Assembly (NCBI GenBank): GCA_043817715.1
Contig: JBDRGO010000014.1
Location: 1 to 27,627 of the forward strand
Origin: JAFGBZ01 sp043817715
Lineage (GTDB): Archaea; Iainarchaeota; Iainarchaeia; Iainarchaeales; JAFGBZ01
Length of the DNA stretch: 27,627 nucleotides
Reading direction: 5' to 3'
Shown: in pieces, positions 1-7,259 of the stretch
How the letters are laid out: the number at the start of each line of letters is the position of its first letter
Position numbering within the stretch: position 1 is the stretch's first letter
The notes under the pieces: generated by a model
Told to the model about the DNA's origin: nothing
Databases searched by the model: none
The model's input: the letters and a program-made list of their open reading frames with translations, nothing else
Translations under genes and position numbers: made by a program

Positions 1-1355
1 AATTCAACAACAGTTCTTTCCTGGTCAAACTGGAATCCTTTGAATTCTACTTCAACAAAGCCTTTTCCTAATACTCCTTCATCCAATGCCTGTCCGAAAA
101 CAGCAGAATTGAATTCATTGCCTCCTAAGGATTGTGCTTCATCTTTTGGATATAATGGGCCATTTGAAGAGCTTGAATTATTCCATTTGTCTCTGCTGTT
201 TGCAACTTTAATGGAGGTTAAACTGTTTCCGCTTACTCCAAGTGTCACTGTGTAGTCATAGATTCCTGAAGTGTCTGTTGAATCATATGGATATCCTTTT
301 GTTGAATATAATTCAACTGTGTTGCTTCCTTTTGTCACTTCAATATATCCGACTCCAGTTGTTGCCCCTAATGCAATTGTGTCAATGAACAAATTGCTTT
401 GCAAGGCATAATCTCCTTCTGAGTCCTGGAATACATCTGCCAAATTTTCTCCTGTAGTAACTGTCTGGGTATTAACCAAGTTTCCTTCTTCGTCATATAA
501 TTCAAAGGTTGCACTATAGGTTGTTACTGCAGTTCCTGCCTGAGTGATTTGGGTTAAGGTTACTTCCATTTCCTGCCCTTCATAATTGATTCTTCCTTCA
601 AGGCCTGTGATGGTTTGTCCTTCATTATATGTTTCTTTTGCGCTTGATTTCACCATTTTAATATGTGGTGTTCCTGACAATGTTGCAGTTGAAAGTTCAT
701 ATTCTTCTCCGAAGAACATAATTCTTACCCTGTCATCGGTTCCGTCAGTGAAGCTTGTGGTTCCCAAGTCAATTCCGCTTGAACCTAAATTAACATTGTA
801 ATACAATTGACCGCTTTCAATGTATGCTGTCAAGTCCTTGATGTCTGATGAAGTATCCATCTTTGCATCCACAGTTATTCCGATTTGTTCTGTGATTGTT
901 GGAGTAGTGCTGTTATTGTCAACTTTTTGTGCCAATGTAGTATTGTACAGGTTTGACAATTGTGCATTGTTATAAGTGTTTGTGTCAATTTCCTCTGCGC
1001 CTGAACTTGAAACAAGTTCTATCTTTGTTTCTTTTGCTCCGGAAGTATATGATACTTCTCCGCCGACTGTTAAGTCAACTACAACATTTTCGACTGTGCA
1101 GTCTCCGCCTTCAACAGCTCCGGTTACATCAACTTCCATTTCGGTTGTTGCTTTGTTTGCCAAAGCTGCGGCAATATTTCCTGCCCAAACTGCATCGCTG
1201 ACTTTTGCCATTGAACCAACGACAACCGGCAATGGTGCTGGTTTGTACAGGTCTTCTTTAGTTATTACGTCCGCTGTAACGCTTGCAAGTGTTGATCCGA
1301 TTAATGCGGCACCTACTGCAACAGCAGCGAGTTTTTTTACATTAAACCCCTTCAT
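1..1355 (-). CDS. S-layer protein, 3' end cut by window edge
   Basis: About 451 codons are open from an ATG at 1355 to the left edge with no stop, so the C-terminal part is missing. The N-terminus MKGFNVKKLAAVAVGAALIG is a basic-plus-hydrophobic export signal. It is followed by a region rich in Thr, Ser, Gly and acidic residues with a single early Cys, typical of archaeal S-layer proteins of the Methanocaldococcus/DPANN type (family resemblance, from memory). A strong ribosome binding site (gaggtga) lies 6 bases before the ATG. The product would be exported and form the paracrystalline cell coat. The gene has its own promoter and leader, as expected for a highly expressed surface protein. Naming as S-layer rests on the signal, composition and N-terminal resemblance; another secreted beta-sandwich protein is possible. 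Confidence 0.8.
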   Translation of the reverse strand, partial: MKGFNVKKLAAVAVGAALIGSTLASVTADVITKEDLYKPAPLPVVVGSMAKVSDAVWAGNIAAALANKATTEMEVDVTGAVEGGDCTVENVVVDLTVGGEVSYTSGAKETKIELVSSSGAEEIDTNTYNNAQLSNLYNTTLAQKVDNNSTTPTITEQIGITVDAKMDTSSDIKDLTAYIESGQLYYNVNLGSSGIDLGTTSFTDGTDDRVRIMFFGEEYELSTATLSGTPHIKMVKSSAKETYNEGQTITGLEGRINYEGQEMEVTLTQITQAGTAVTTYSATFELYDEEGNLVNTQTVTTGENLADVFQDSEGDYALQSNLFIDTIALGATTGVGYIEVTKGSNTVELYSTKGYPYDSTDTSGIYDYTVTLGVSGNSLTSIKVANSRDKWNNSSSSNGPLYPKDEAQSLGGNEFNSAVFGQALDEGVLGKGFVEVEFKGFQFDQERTVVE

Positions 1356-1380
1356 TATTTTTTCACCTCATTTTTTATGA

Positions 1381-1815
1381 AAAGTTGAGCGCTAGGTGCT
1401 TCAGGCAATCAAATTTGCTCGAAGACTTATGGCTCTAGGCCCTCATATACAACACTCAACTTTATTTAAAAACCTGCCGGTTTAAGGCAAATGACGTCAA
1501 AAAAAGGCTTTCTTTTACGGTATTTTTTACTGCAATCAACTAAACTCACTCCGTTATTGGTCGAACTGTTCGAGTAATGTATTAAAATGGCTTTATTGGC
1601 TTTTTTAAGGCATTATTTCAAGCGGTTTTTGGCGGGAATAAGGCTGTTTTTGGAAGGAGTTTTTTGTTTTTTCCATAAATTTGCCTGAATTTCTTATTGT
1701 TTTTGAATTTAATCAGTTCTTTTTATTGATTTTATTGTTTTACAAACTTGCTTTCTTTTTATTTCTTTTTTATTTATTATATATATTATATACTGTAAAT
1801 AGCTTATTGTAGATT
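1381..1815. other. 435-base spacer: structured S-layer leader, then AT-rich DNA without genes
   Basis: No convincing gene on either strand. The part nearest the S-layer gene (1382-1463) is bounded by a perfect 9-base inverted repeat, aaagttgag at 1382-1390 and ctcaacttt at 1455-1463. Inside it is a 10-pair hairpin with one mismatch (cttcaggcaa / ttgctcgaag, about 1399-1425). On the minus strand this hairpin would lie in the S-layer mRNA leader. The remainder (about 1475-1815) is AT-rich with a small inverted repeat tcgaa-ctg-ttcga near 1561-1573 and T-runs that may end transcription of the upstream winged-helix gene. Confidence 0.5.
1461..1472 (-). promoter_or_regulatory. TATA box for the S-layer gene
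   Basis: On the minus strand this reads TTTTTAAATAAA, a good archaeal TATA element. Initiation about 25 bases downstream would place the transcript start near 1440 and give a leader of roughly 85 bases before the ATG at 1355. No transcript data are available to confirm it. Confidence 0.5.
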
Positions 1816-2466
1816 TTATTTATTATATAACTTATTATGGAATTCCCTTAATTCTTGTTTGCTCATTAATTCGAGTATGTAATGGTTGTATTTGTGGATC
1901 ATTTCACTCATTTCCATTAATCCATCCTGCAAATCACCGGCGTCAATTTCAAATTTGTTTGGTTTTATTACTTCAACTGATGTCGGGCCGTAAAAATACA
2001 TGAATTTGATTAAAGCGCTGAAGTCTTTCAGGGTTAATGTGGCTTCCAGATAAGTTGAAACTTTTTTTGTGTTTTCGTCTTCAACAGGCTTTTCAATGAA
2101 AGAATCATAAACAGTGAAATCGGATTCTTCTTTCATTGCTTTTTCAATTGATTTCAGGTTTTTTACCAGCAGGTCTTCTTCAAATGCGGTTGCCTCGATT
2201 ATTGCGCGGATTTTCAGCCGGAATGAATCAGATTCAGAAATTTGTTTTCTTTCACCTAGTTTTCCGATTATGTGCGAGGCAAGCTTGTATTTTAATGGAA
2301 ATCCAGAGGATTCAATTAATTTTAATTTAAGCATTTTCTTTAATTCTTCTTTTAATTTGTCATAAGGAAGATGCAGTTGCTTGGAAATTTCCTCTGCTGT
2401 TTTTGGTTCATGTGAAAGCATAATGGCTATCTGCTTTTGTTCGGAAGTAAATCTTTCCCCTGCCAT
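1816..2466 (-). CDS. Winged-helix domain protein of unknown function
   Basis: 216 residues from ATG 2466. Residues about 5-62 read as a winged helix-turn-helix (pattern T-x-E-x-I-S-x-x-L-x-L-P-x-x-x-L-x-x-x-L-K-K-x-x-K-x-x-L-I). A linker of charged helix follows (about 75-125). The C-terminal part (about 130-205) looks like a small alpha/beta domain containing YFYGPTSVEVIKP. I do not recognise the C-terminal family. A transcription regulator is the simplest reading. A TATA box lies about 25 bases before the ATG and there is no Shine-Dalgarno sequence, so the mRNA is probably leaderless. A 14-base perfect palindrome (2465-2478) spans the start codon and could be an autoregulatory site. It is divergent from the BofA-like gene. 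Confidence 0.75.
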   Translation of the reverse strand: MAGERFTSEQKQIAIMLSHEPKTAEEISKQLHLPYDKLKEELKKMLKLKLIESSGFPLKYKLASHIIGKLGERKQISESDSFRLKIRAIIEATAFEEDLLVKNLKSIEKAMKEESDFTVYDSFIEKPVEDENTKKVSTYLEATLTLKDFSALIKFMYFYGPTSVEVIKPNKFEIDAGDLQDGLMEMSEMIHKYNHYILELMSKQELREFHNKLYNK

Positions 2467-2486
2467 GAATTAATTCATTCTAATAA

Positions 2487-2495
2487 AGTATTTTA
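2487..2495 (-). promoter_or_regulatory. TATA box for the winged-helix gene (leaderless)
   Basis: Minus strand reads TTTAAAATA about 25 bases upstream of ATG 2466, the spacing expected if transcription starts at the start codon itself. Confidence 0.45.
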
Positions 2496-2533
2496 AAGTA
2501 ATTTGAAGTACAGTTATTTTAGAGGTAATTCAA

Positions 2534-2824
2534 GTGAAAACGATTTTAATTGAAATGCTGCCAAATGGATTGGAAGCGATTAAATTAGAGGGAAACCTTA
2601 CAATAATATTGATTGCAATTGCATTGGTTTTGGCTACAGTTGTTCTGATTCTTCATTTTAAAAAAATAATAATTAATTCCATACTTGGGGCAATCGGATG
2701 GGGAATTGCAATATTTGTATTCAAGGTAAGCATTCCGTTTATTCCGAGTTTAATTGCAAGTTTGATTTTTGGATTGGCAGGAATCGGCGTTGTATTGGTG
2801 TTTGCATTTTTTGGCGTGATTTGA
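2534..2824 (+). CDS. BofA-like integral membrane protein
   Basis: 96 residues from a GTG start with an aggt element about 9 bases upstream. Three hydrophobic stretches are visible (about 23-42, 48-66, 69-95). The pattern N-S-I-L-G-x-I-G-W...I-P-F-I-P-S-L-I-A-S-L-I-F-G-L-A-G-I-G matches the pro-sigmaK processing inhibitor BofA family, which is named from Bacillus sporulation but is also found in archaea where no sigmaK exists. The true role in archaea is unknown. It is convergent with the radical SAM gene, with 11 bases between the stops. The short N-terminus before the first membrane segment (about 20 residues) is probably outside the membrane. Confidence 0.65.
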   Translation: MKTILIEMLPNGLEAIKLEGNLTIILIAIALVLATVVLILHFKKIIINSILGAIGWGIAIFVFKVSIPFIPSLIASLIFGLAGIGVVLVFAFFGVI

Positions 2825-2835
2825 TTTTTGCAAAT

Positions 2836-3843
2836 TCACTGAACCACAAAATTATTTTCTTTTCTGCATTTAATGCATTTTCCTTTTTCATCCAAGCCAA
2901 TAATGTTTGTAGTATATCCTGCTCTTTCAACTAAAAGATTTCCGCATTCCATGCAATTGGAGTCATTTTCCAATGGGACATTTCCGGTGTAAACAAATTT
3001 CATTCCTTTTTTTTCTGCAATTTTTTTTGCTTTCAGAAGTGTTTGCGGAGAAGTTCTTTCAGAATCAGTTAATTTATAAGTCGGAAAAAAAGCACTAAAA
3101 TGCAGAGGAATTTCTTTTGAAACTCCTGCAATAAATTCAATTAATTCATTTAACTGCTTTTCTGAATCATTGTATTTTGGAATAATTAAATTTGTTACTT
3201 CAACATGAACTCCTTTTGAATAAAAAAATTCAATGTTTTCTTTTAATTTTTCAATTTTCACTTTATCGCAAACTGATTCATAAAATTTTTTATCGCCCTT
3301 CAAATCAATATTAATTGCGTCAAGAAACGGAAGAATTATTTCACGCAATTCTTTGCTCAGGTAGCCGTTTGAAACCCAGATATTCTTCAAATTCTTTTCA
3401 TGAGCTAATTTCATTGCATCCAAACAAAATTCGGCAAAAACTGTTGGTTCAGTATAAGTGTATGAAATGCTTTTACAGTTGAATTCAATTGCTTTTTCAA
3501 TAATTTGTTTGGGGGAAACTTCAGGAAGTGACTCAATTTCTTTTTCTGAAAATTCTTTTGAAATATAGTAATTCTGGCAGTGCCTGCATGAAAAATTGCA
3601 TCCAAAGCAGCCGAAACTCATTGTTTCTGTTCCAGGAAGAAAATGAAACAATGGCTTTTTTTCAATCAGGTCAATCTGCAGGCCGGTTGGCTTTGCATAA
3701 GTTAAAAGAAATAATTTTCCTTTCAGGTTTTTTCTTGCTCTGCAGTAGCCTGATTTATTTTCATTAATAACGCAGTATCTGTTGCATGCAGTGCACTGCA
3801 CAATATCTTCTTTCAGTTTCCTGCAAAAAACCGTTTCTTTCAT
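2836..3843 (-). CDS. Radical SAM enzyme, AmmeMemoRadiSam / PflA-like family
   Basis: 335 residues. The radical SAM [4Fe-4S] motif CNFSCRHC is at 82-89, preceded by EKKPLFHFLPG and followed by QNYYIS, the signature of the AmmeMemoRadiSam-system enzyme related to pyruvate formate-lyase activases (COG1180). The N-terminus carries Cys 7, 17, 20, 24 and 34, and the C-terminus two more CxxC pairs, suggesting zinc or auxiliary cluster sites. Such enzymes cleave SAM to methionine and a 5'-deoxyadenosyl radical; the substrate of this family is not settled. No AMMECR1 or Memo gene is in the window. It is divergent from apt with 60 bases between start codons, and no ribosome binding site is evident, so it may be leaderless. 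Its by-product 5'-deoxyadenosine fits the salvage operon next door. Confidence 0.88.
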   Translation of the reverse strand: MKETVFCRKLKEDIVQCTACNRYCVINENKSGYCRARKNLKGKLFLLTYAKPTGLQIDLIEKKPLFHFLPGTETMSFGCFGCNFSCRHCQNYYISKEFSEKEIESLPEVSPKQIIEKAIEFNCKSISYTYTEPTVFAEFCLDAMKLAHEKNLKNIWVSNGYLSKELREIILPFLDAINIDLKGDKKFYESVCDKVKIEKLKENIEFFYSKGVHVEVTNLIIPKYNDSEKQLNELIEFIAGVSKEIPLHFSAFFPTYKLTDSERTSPQTLLKAKKIAEKKGMKFVYTGNVPLENDSNCMECGNLLVERAGYTTNIIGLDEKGKCIKCRKENNFVVQ

Positions 3844-3903
3844 GAAAAATAAATGAAAAGAAACTAATTAAAGATAATTGATATTTTGATTTAAGGGGAT
3901 TAA

Positions 3904-4431
3904 ATGGATGAATTAAAAAAATATATAAGGGAAATACCTGATTTTCCAAAAAAAGGAATTTTATACTATGATATTACAACTTTATTGAAAAATGCCGGCG
4001 CATTAAAGAATGCAGTGAACAGAATAATTGAGCATTATATGCAGAAAGGGGAAAAAATTGATAAAGTTGTTTCAATGGAAAGCAGGGGATTTATTTTTGG
4101 AAGTGTTTTAGCTTATGAATTAGAAGCAGGTTTTGTGCCAATAAGAAAACCAGGAAAGCTTCCTGCAAAAATCATTTCACAGGATTTTGAAAAAGAATAC
4201 GGAAAAGACGCATTTGAAATTCATGAAGATGCGGTTGAAGAAGGAGAAAATATTTTAATTGTTGATGATTTGCTGGCAACAGGAGGAACCTGCATTGCGG
4301 CAATTCAATTAATTGAAAAACTCGGCGGAAACATTAAGGGATGCGCTTTTTTAATTGAATTAAATTTCCTTAAAGGAAGGGAAAAAATAAAGGGATATGA
4401 TTTGTTTTCATTGATTCAATATGATGAATGA
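3904..4431 (+). CDS. apt: Adenine phosphoribosyltransferase
   Basis: 175 residues, the usual Apt length. It converts adenine and PRPP to AMP in the cytoplasm. The PRPP loop ILIVDDLLATGGT is at 117-129. SRGFIFG (60-66) and RKPGKLP (81-87) are the conserved Apt purine and loop segments. The ribosome binding site ggggat precedes the ATG by about 5 bases. It is the first gene of a four-gene run whose last enzyme, MtnP, releases adenine, so it closes the purine half of the salvage cycle. The gap to mtnA is about 100 bases and AT-rich, so a second promoter before mtnA cannot be excluded. Confidence 0.95.
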   Translation: MDELKKYIREIPDFPKKGILYYDITTLLKNAGALKNAVNRIIEHYMQKGEKIDKVVSMESRGFIFGSVLAYELEAGFVPIRKPGKLPAKIISQDFEKEYGKDAFEIHEDAVEEGENILIVDDLLATGGTCIAAIQLIEKLGGNIKGCAFLIELNFLKGREKIKGYDLFSLIQYDE

Positions 4432-4483
4432 TTTAATAAAAATAAAATTAAAAAAATAAAATAATTGAATGCGGGTAAAAGTG

Positions 4484-4523
4484 ATTAAATAAAAGTAAAG
4501 GATTGAAAATTAAATAAAAGTAA
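4484..4523 (+). repeat. 15-base direct repeat upstream of mtnA
   Basis: The 15-mer attaaataaaagtaa occurs exactly at 4484-4498 and again at 4509-4523, just before the mtnA start region. It may be a slippage product or a duplicated control element. Nothing else is seen in the 100-base spacer. Confidence 0.55.
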
Positions 4524-4532
4524 GTGAGTTCA

Positions 4533-5561
4533 ATGCAGGTAAATGGAAAAAATTACAGGACTGTTTGGTGGGAAAACAATAAATTAAAAATGATTAATCA
4601 AATTCCCCTTCCGCATAAATTTGAAATAATTGAATTCACTGACTACAAAAAAGTTGCTGAAGCAATAAAGGAAATGAATGTAAGGGGCGCAGGGGCAATC
4701 GGAGCAGCAGCAGGCTATGCAATGGCTTTAGCAGCAGTAAATGAAATTGACTTACAAAAAGCAGAAGAAGAAATTAAGGCAACAAGGCCGACAGCAATTG
4801 ATTTAGGGCACGCGGTTGAAAAAGTACTGAAAGCGGCAAGGGAAAAAGGAAAAGAAGGCGCTGTTGAAGAAGCACAAAAAATTGCAAATGAAAATCTTGA
4901 AGCAGGAAAAAAAATCGGGAAATATGGAGAAAAACTTTTAATGGATGGAATGAAAGTTTTAACTCATTGCAATGCAGGATGGCTTGCCTTTGTTGACTGG
5001 GGAACTGCTTTATCGCCGATTTATGCTGCAAAAAGAAAGAAAAAAAAAATATTTGTTTTTGTTGATGAAACAAGGCCAAGATTGCAGGGCGCAAGATTAA
5101 CTGCATGGGAATTAATGAATGAAAAAATTGAATTCAAAATAATTGCATATAATGCAGCAGGATATTACATGCAGAAAAAAGAAATTAATTTATGCGTTGT
5201 TGGAGCAGATAGGATTGCCTCAAATGGGGATATAGCAAACAAAATCGGGACATATGAAAAAGCAGTGCTTGCAAAAGAGAACAGAATTCCTTTTTATGTT
5301 GCAGCGCCCTTATCCACATTTGATTTAAAAGTAAAAAACGGAAAAGAAATTCCAATTGAAGAAAGAAATGAAAACGAAGTTTTATTCATGCAGGGATTGA
5401 ATGAAAAAAATGAAATTGAAAAAATAAGAATTGCGCCAAAGGGAAGCAAAGCAGGAAACCCTGCATTTGACATTACTCCGGCAAAATTCATTACAGGAAT
5501 AATTACTGAAAAAGGAATAATTAATGCGAATGAAAAAGAAATCCGGAAGCTGTTTGAATGA
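4533..5561 (+). CDS. mtnA: S-methyl-5-thioribose-1-phosphate isomerase
   Basis: 342 residues from ATG 4533. A GTG at 4524 would add three residues, but GTGAG at 4524-4528 looks like the ribosome binding site for the ATG. It isomerises 5-methylthioribose-1-phosphate (and 5-deoxyribose-1-phosphate) to the ribulose-1-phosphate. Visible motifs: VRGAGAIG near 50-57, catalytic Cys146 in THCNAGWLA, RPRLQGARLTAWEL near 181-194, and catalytic Asp226 in VVGADRIASNGD. The 80-residue spacing of Cys and Asp equals that of Bacillus MtnA (Cys160/Asp240). That spacing and the QGARLTAWEL motif favour MtnA over the related ribose-1,5-bisphosphate isomerase and eIF2B-like subunits. The stop overlaps the aldolase start (ATGA). 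Confidence 0.93.
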   Translation: MQVNGKNYRTVWWENNKLKMINQIPLPHKFEIIEFTDYKKVAEAIKEMNVRGAGAIGAAAGYAMALAAVNEIDLQKAEEEIKATRPTAIDLGHAVEKVLKAAREKGKEGAVEEAQKIANENLEAGKKIGKYGEKLLMDGMKVLTHCNAGWLAFVDWGTALSPIYAAKRKKKKIFVFVDETRPRLQGARLTAWELMNEKIEFKIIAYNAAGYYMQKKEINLCVVGADRIASNGDIANKIGTYEKAVLAKENRIPFYVAAPLSTFDLKVKNGKEIPIEERNENEVLFMQGLNEKNEIEKIRIAPKGSKAGNPAFDITPAKFITGIITEKGIINANEKEIRKLFE

Positions 5562-6127
5562 CTTATGCAAAATTTAAAACTATTTTTGAAAAAAAAGAAA
5601 TTCCTGAAAATTCAAAAAACAAAATGCTTTTGAATTGGTGCAAAAAATTTTCTGAAAACAATTTAGCCCCCTGTAGGAAAAATTATTCCTGCGGAAACTT
5701 AAGTTTCAGGACAAGAAAAGGAATGATTATCACCGCTTCAGGAATTGATTTAATGAAAATTACTGAAAAGGGTTTAATTGAAGTAATTTCATGCAATAAA
5801 AAGAACTTTGAAGTAAAAGCAATTGGCTTGAAAGAGCCAAGCTCTGAATCATTTATTCATTTTGAAATTTATAAAAAAAGAAAGGAAATTAACGCGGTTT
5901 TTCACGGGCACAATGAAATGGTTTTAAAAAATGCAGAAAAATTTAACTTTACTGAAACAAAAAAATTTCAGGAATTTGGGACAATTGATTTATTAAAAGA
6001 AATAACCAAAATATTAAAGAAAAATAATTTCATTTTATTAAAAAAACACGGGTTTATTTCTATGGGAAAAACACTTAATGAAGCAGGAAAACTTGCGCTT
6101 AAAATGAAAAAAATGGTGAAAAAATGA
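5558..6127 (+). CDS. Class II (zinc) aldolase, probable 5-deoxyribulose/methylthioribulose-1-phosphate aldolase
   Basis: 189 residues, class II aldolase/adducin family. Motifs: GNLS at 46-49, PSSE with Glu97 as the catalytic acid/base, zinc ligands His116 and His118 (HGH), and His164 in KKHGFISMG. PSSE followed by HxH matches fuculose-1-phosphate aldolase and not the MtnB dehydratase, which lacks the Glu at that place. The expected reaction, by context, is cleavage of the ketose-1-phosphate made by MtnA to dihydroxyacetone phosphate and an aldehyde (acetaldehyde or a methylthio-aldehyde). It is coupled on both sides by ATGA overlaps with mtnA and mtnP, so the three are almost certainly made together. 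The exact substrate is inference; fuculose-1-phosphate or another short sugar phosphate remains possible. Confidence 0.85.
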   Translation: MTYAKFKTIFEKKEIPENSKNKMLLNWCKKFSENNLAPCRKNYSCGNLSFRTRKGMIITASGIDLMKITEKGLIEVISCNKKNFEVKAIGLKEPSSESFIHFEIYKKRKEINAVFHGHNEMVLKNAEKFNFTETKKFQEFGTIDLLKEITKILKKNNFILLKKHGFISMGKTLNEAGKLALKMKKMVKK

Positions 6128-6909
6128 TTGGAATAATTGGCGGTTCAGGATTAGAGGATCCAAAATTACTGAAGGATTTTGAGGAAAAAAAAATTGAAAC
6201 AAAATTCGGAAAACCTTCTGGCGCTTATACAATTGGAAAATTAAATGGAGTGGAAGTTGCAGTTCTTTCAAGGCATGGGAAAACCCATTCAATTAATCCG
6301 ACAAATGTCAATTACAGGGCAAATATTTGGGGATTTAAGGAATTTGGAGTTAAGGCAATTATTGCTTCAAGCGCATGCGGTTCGCTCCAGGAAAAAATCA
6401 AGCCAGGGGAACTTGTTTTTCCAAACCAATTCATTGACAGGACAACCAAAAGAGATTCCAGTTTTTATGATAAAGACAGGGTTTGCCATATTTCAATGGC
6501 AAATCCGTTTTGTTTTACTTTAAGAAATATTTTAACTGAAACAGCAAAAAAATCAGGAATTAAATTTCATTCAAATAAAACAGTCATAACAATTGAAGGC
6601 CCGAGATTCGGCACAAAAGCAGAAGGACATGTTTTTCAAAAATGGGGCGCCCACGTAATTAATATGACTACAGTTCCTGAAGTAGTTCTTGCAAGAGAAG
6701 CAGGAATTCATTATCAAACAATAAATATTGTAACTGATTATGACTGCGTTATTGAAAGAGAAGAAGCGGTTAATCTTGAAATGGTTTTAGAAGGAATGAA
6801 AAAAAGCGCGCAAAAAACAAGGGAAATAATTTCAAAAGCAGCAACTGAAATTAATAAAACAAAATTTGAATGCACCTGCGAAAAAGAAATAAAGAATGCA
6901 ATAATATAA
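6124..6909 (+). CDS. mtnP: S-methyl-5'-thioadenosine phosphorylase (MTA/5'-deoxyadenosine phosphorylase)
   Basis: 261 residues, trimeric MTAP type. It phosphorolyses MTA (and likely 5'-deoxyadenosine) to adenine and the 1-phosphorylated sugar. Motifs: GGSGL at 6-10, RHG at 50-52 (phosphate), EGPRFGTKAEG at 158-168, NMTTVPEVVLARE at 180-192, and VTDYDC with Asp205 and Asp207. The Asp pair corresponds to the pair that recognises the adenine amino group in human MTAP, so an adenosine rather than inosine substrate is favoured. GPRFGTKAEG differs from the usual GPRFSTRAES. The start overlaps the aldolase stop (ATGA). It is the last gene of the apt-mtnA-aldolase-mtnP run; the next gene has its own TATA box. 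Confidence 0.93.
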   Translation: MIGIIGGSGLEDPKLLKDFEEKKIETKFGKPSGAYTIGKLNGVEVAVLSRHGKTHSINPTNVNYRANIWGFKEFGVKAIIASSACGSLQEKIKPGELVFPNQFIDRTTKRDSSFYDKDRVCHISMANPFCFTLRNILTETAKKSGIKFHSNKTVITIEGPRFGTKAEGHVFQKWGAHVINMTTVPEVVLAREAGIHYQTINIVTDYDCVIEREEAVNLEMVLEGMKKSAQKTREIISKAATEINKTKFECTCEKEIKNAII

Positions 6910-6929
6910 AAAATCACTTAAAAACAACA

Positions 6930-6955
6930 AATATATTTATATATCAATTGATATA
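6930..6955 (+). promoter_or_regulatory. TATA region and 16-base palindromic operator of the toxin-antitoxin pair
   Basis: An AT-rich TATA-like stretch (6930-6940, aatatatttat) runs directly into a perfect 16-base palindrome, tatatcaattgatata, at 6940-6955. The gene start is at 6975 with ggtga at 6966-6970. A repressor bound to the palindrome would block the promoter, the arrangement expected for an autoregulated toxin-antitoxin operon. Confidence 0.6.
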
Positions 6956-6974
6956 CAATATTATTGGTGAATTT

Positions 6975-7259
6975 ATGTATTCTGAATTGCAGGTATTCAA
7001 AAAAGAGGTTTTGCGATATCCCCGATTGGATACTGTCCTGATGATTGAAGAAGCAATCAGAAAAGCAAAAGGAGATCTAACTGTCAGAGAACTTTGGCTG
7101 AAGCTTCCTAAAAAAGTAATGTGGCAAACATATCTCTCTACATTGGATTACCTTGAATACTCCGGAAAGATTTTCATTGAAGAGAATAAGCATGTCGCAT
7201 GGATTTGGGATCCAAACGGAATTGAAGAACTTAAAAAAAGGAAGCTGGTGATTGAATGA
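6975..7259 (+). CDS. Small winged-helix-like protein, probable antitoxin partner
   Basis: 94 residues from ATG 6975; this start is chosen because ggtga lies 4 bases upstream and the palindromic operator lies before it. The frame is open further upstream but that part overlaps mtnP. The protein is mostly helical with LMIEEAIRKA, LTVRELWLKLPKKVMWQTYLSTLDYLEYSGKI and an end KHVAWIWDP. This looks like a compact winged helix with a beta-wing, and it does not resemble RelB, Phd or MazE. Its TGA overlaps the start of the RelE-like gene (ATGA), so the two are translationally coupled. Role inferred from position, size and operator: DNA-binding antitoxin and autorepressor. Confidence 0.6.
   Translation: MYSELQVFKKEVLRYPRLDTVLMIEEAIRKAKGDLTVRELWLKLPKKVMWQTYLSTLDYLEYSGKIFIEENKHVAWIWDPNGIEELKKRKLVIE

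Noticed and set aside
40..1380. Plus-strand open frames across the S-layer gene
   Set aside because: They are antisense to a continuous minus-strand frame with signal peptide and ribosome binding site, and their proteins have no recognisable features.
2465..2478. 14-base palindrome at the winged-helix gene start as a strong operator claim
   Set aside because: atgaattaattcat is perfect, but such AT-rich palindromes are expected several times by chance in this composition; only mentioned as a possibility.
4533..5561. Ribose-1,5-bisphosphate isomerase or eIF2B-like subunit instead of MtnA
   Set aside because: Cys-Asp spacing of 80, the QGARLTAWEL motif and the mtnP/aldolase operon all favour MtnA; no RuBisCO or AMP phosphorylase gene is nearby.
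5558..6127. MtnB (methylthioribulose-1-phosphate dehydratase)
   Set aside because: PSSE with the catalytic Glu is the aldolase pattern, and no mtnC/mtnD follows.
6870..6974. Longer N-terminus for the antitoxin-like gene
   Set aside because: It would overlap mtnP and read through the TATA box and palindromic operator; ATG 6975 has ggtga in front.
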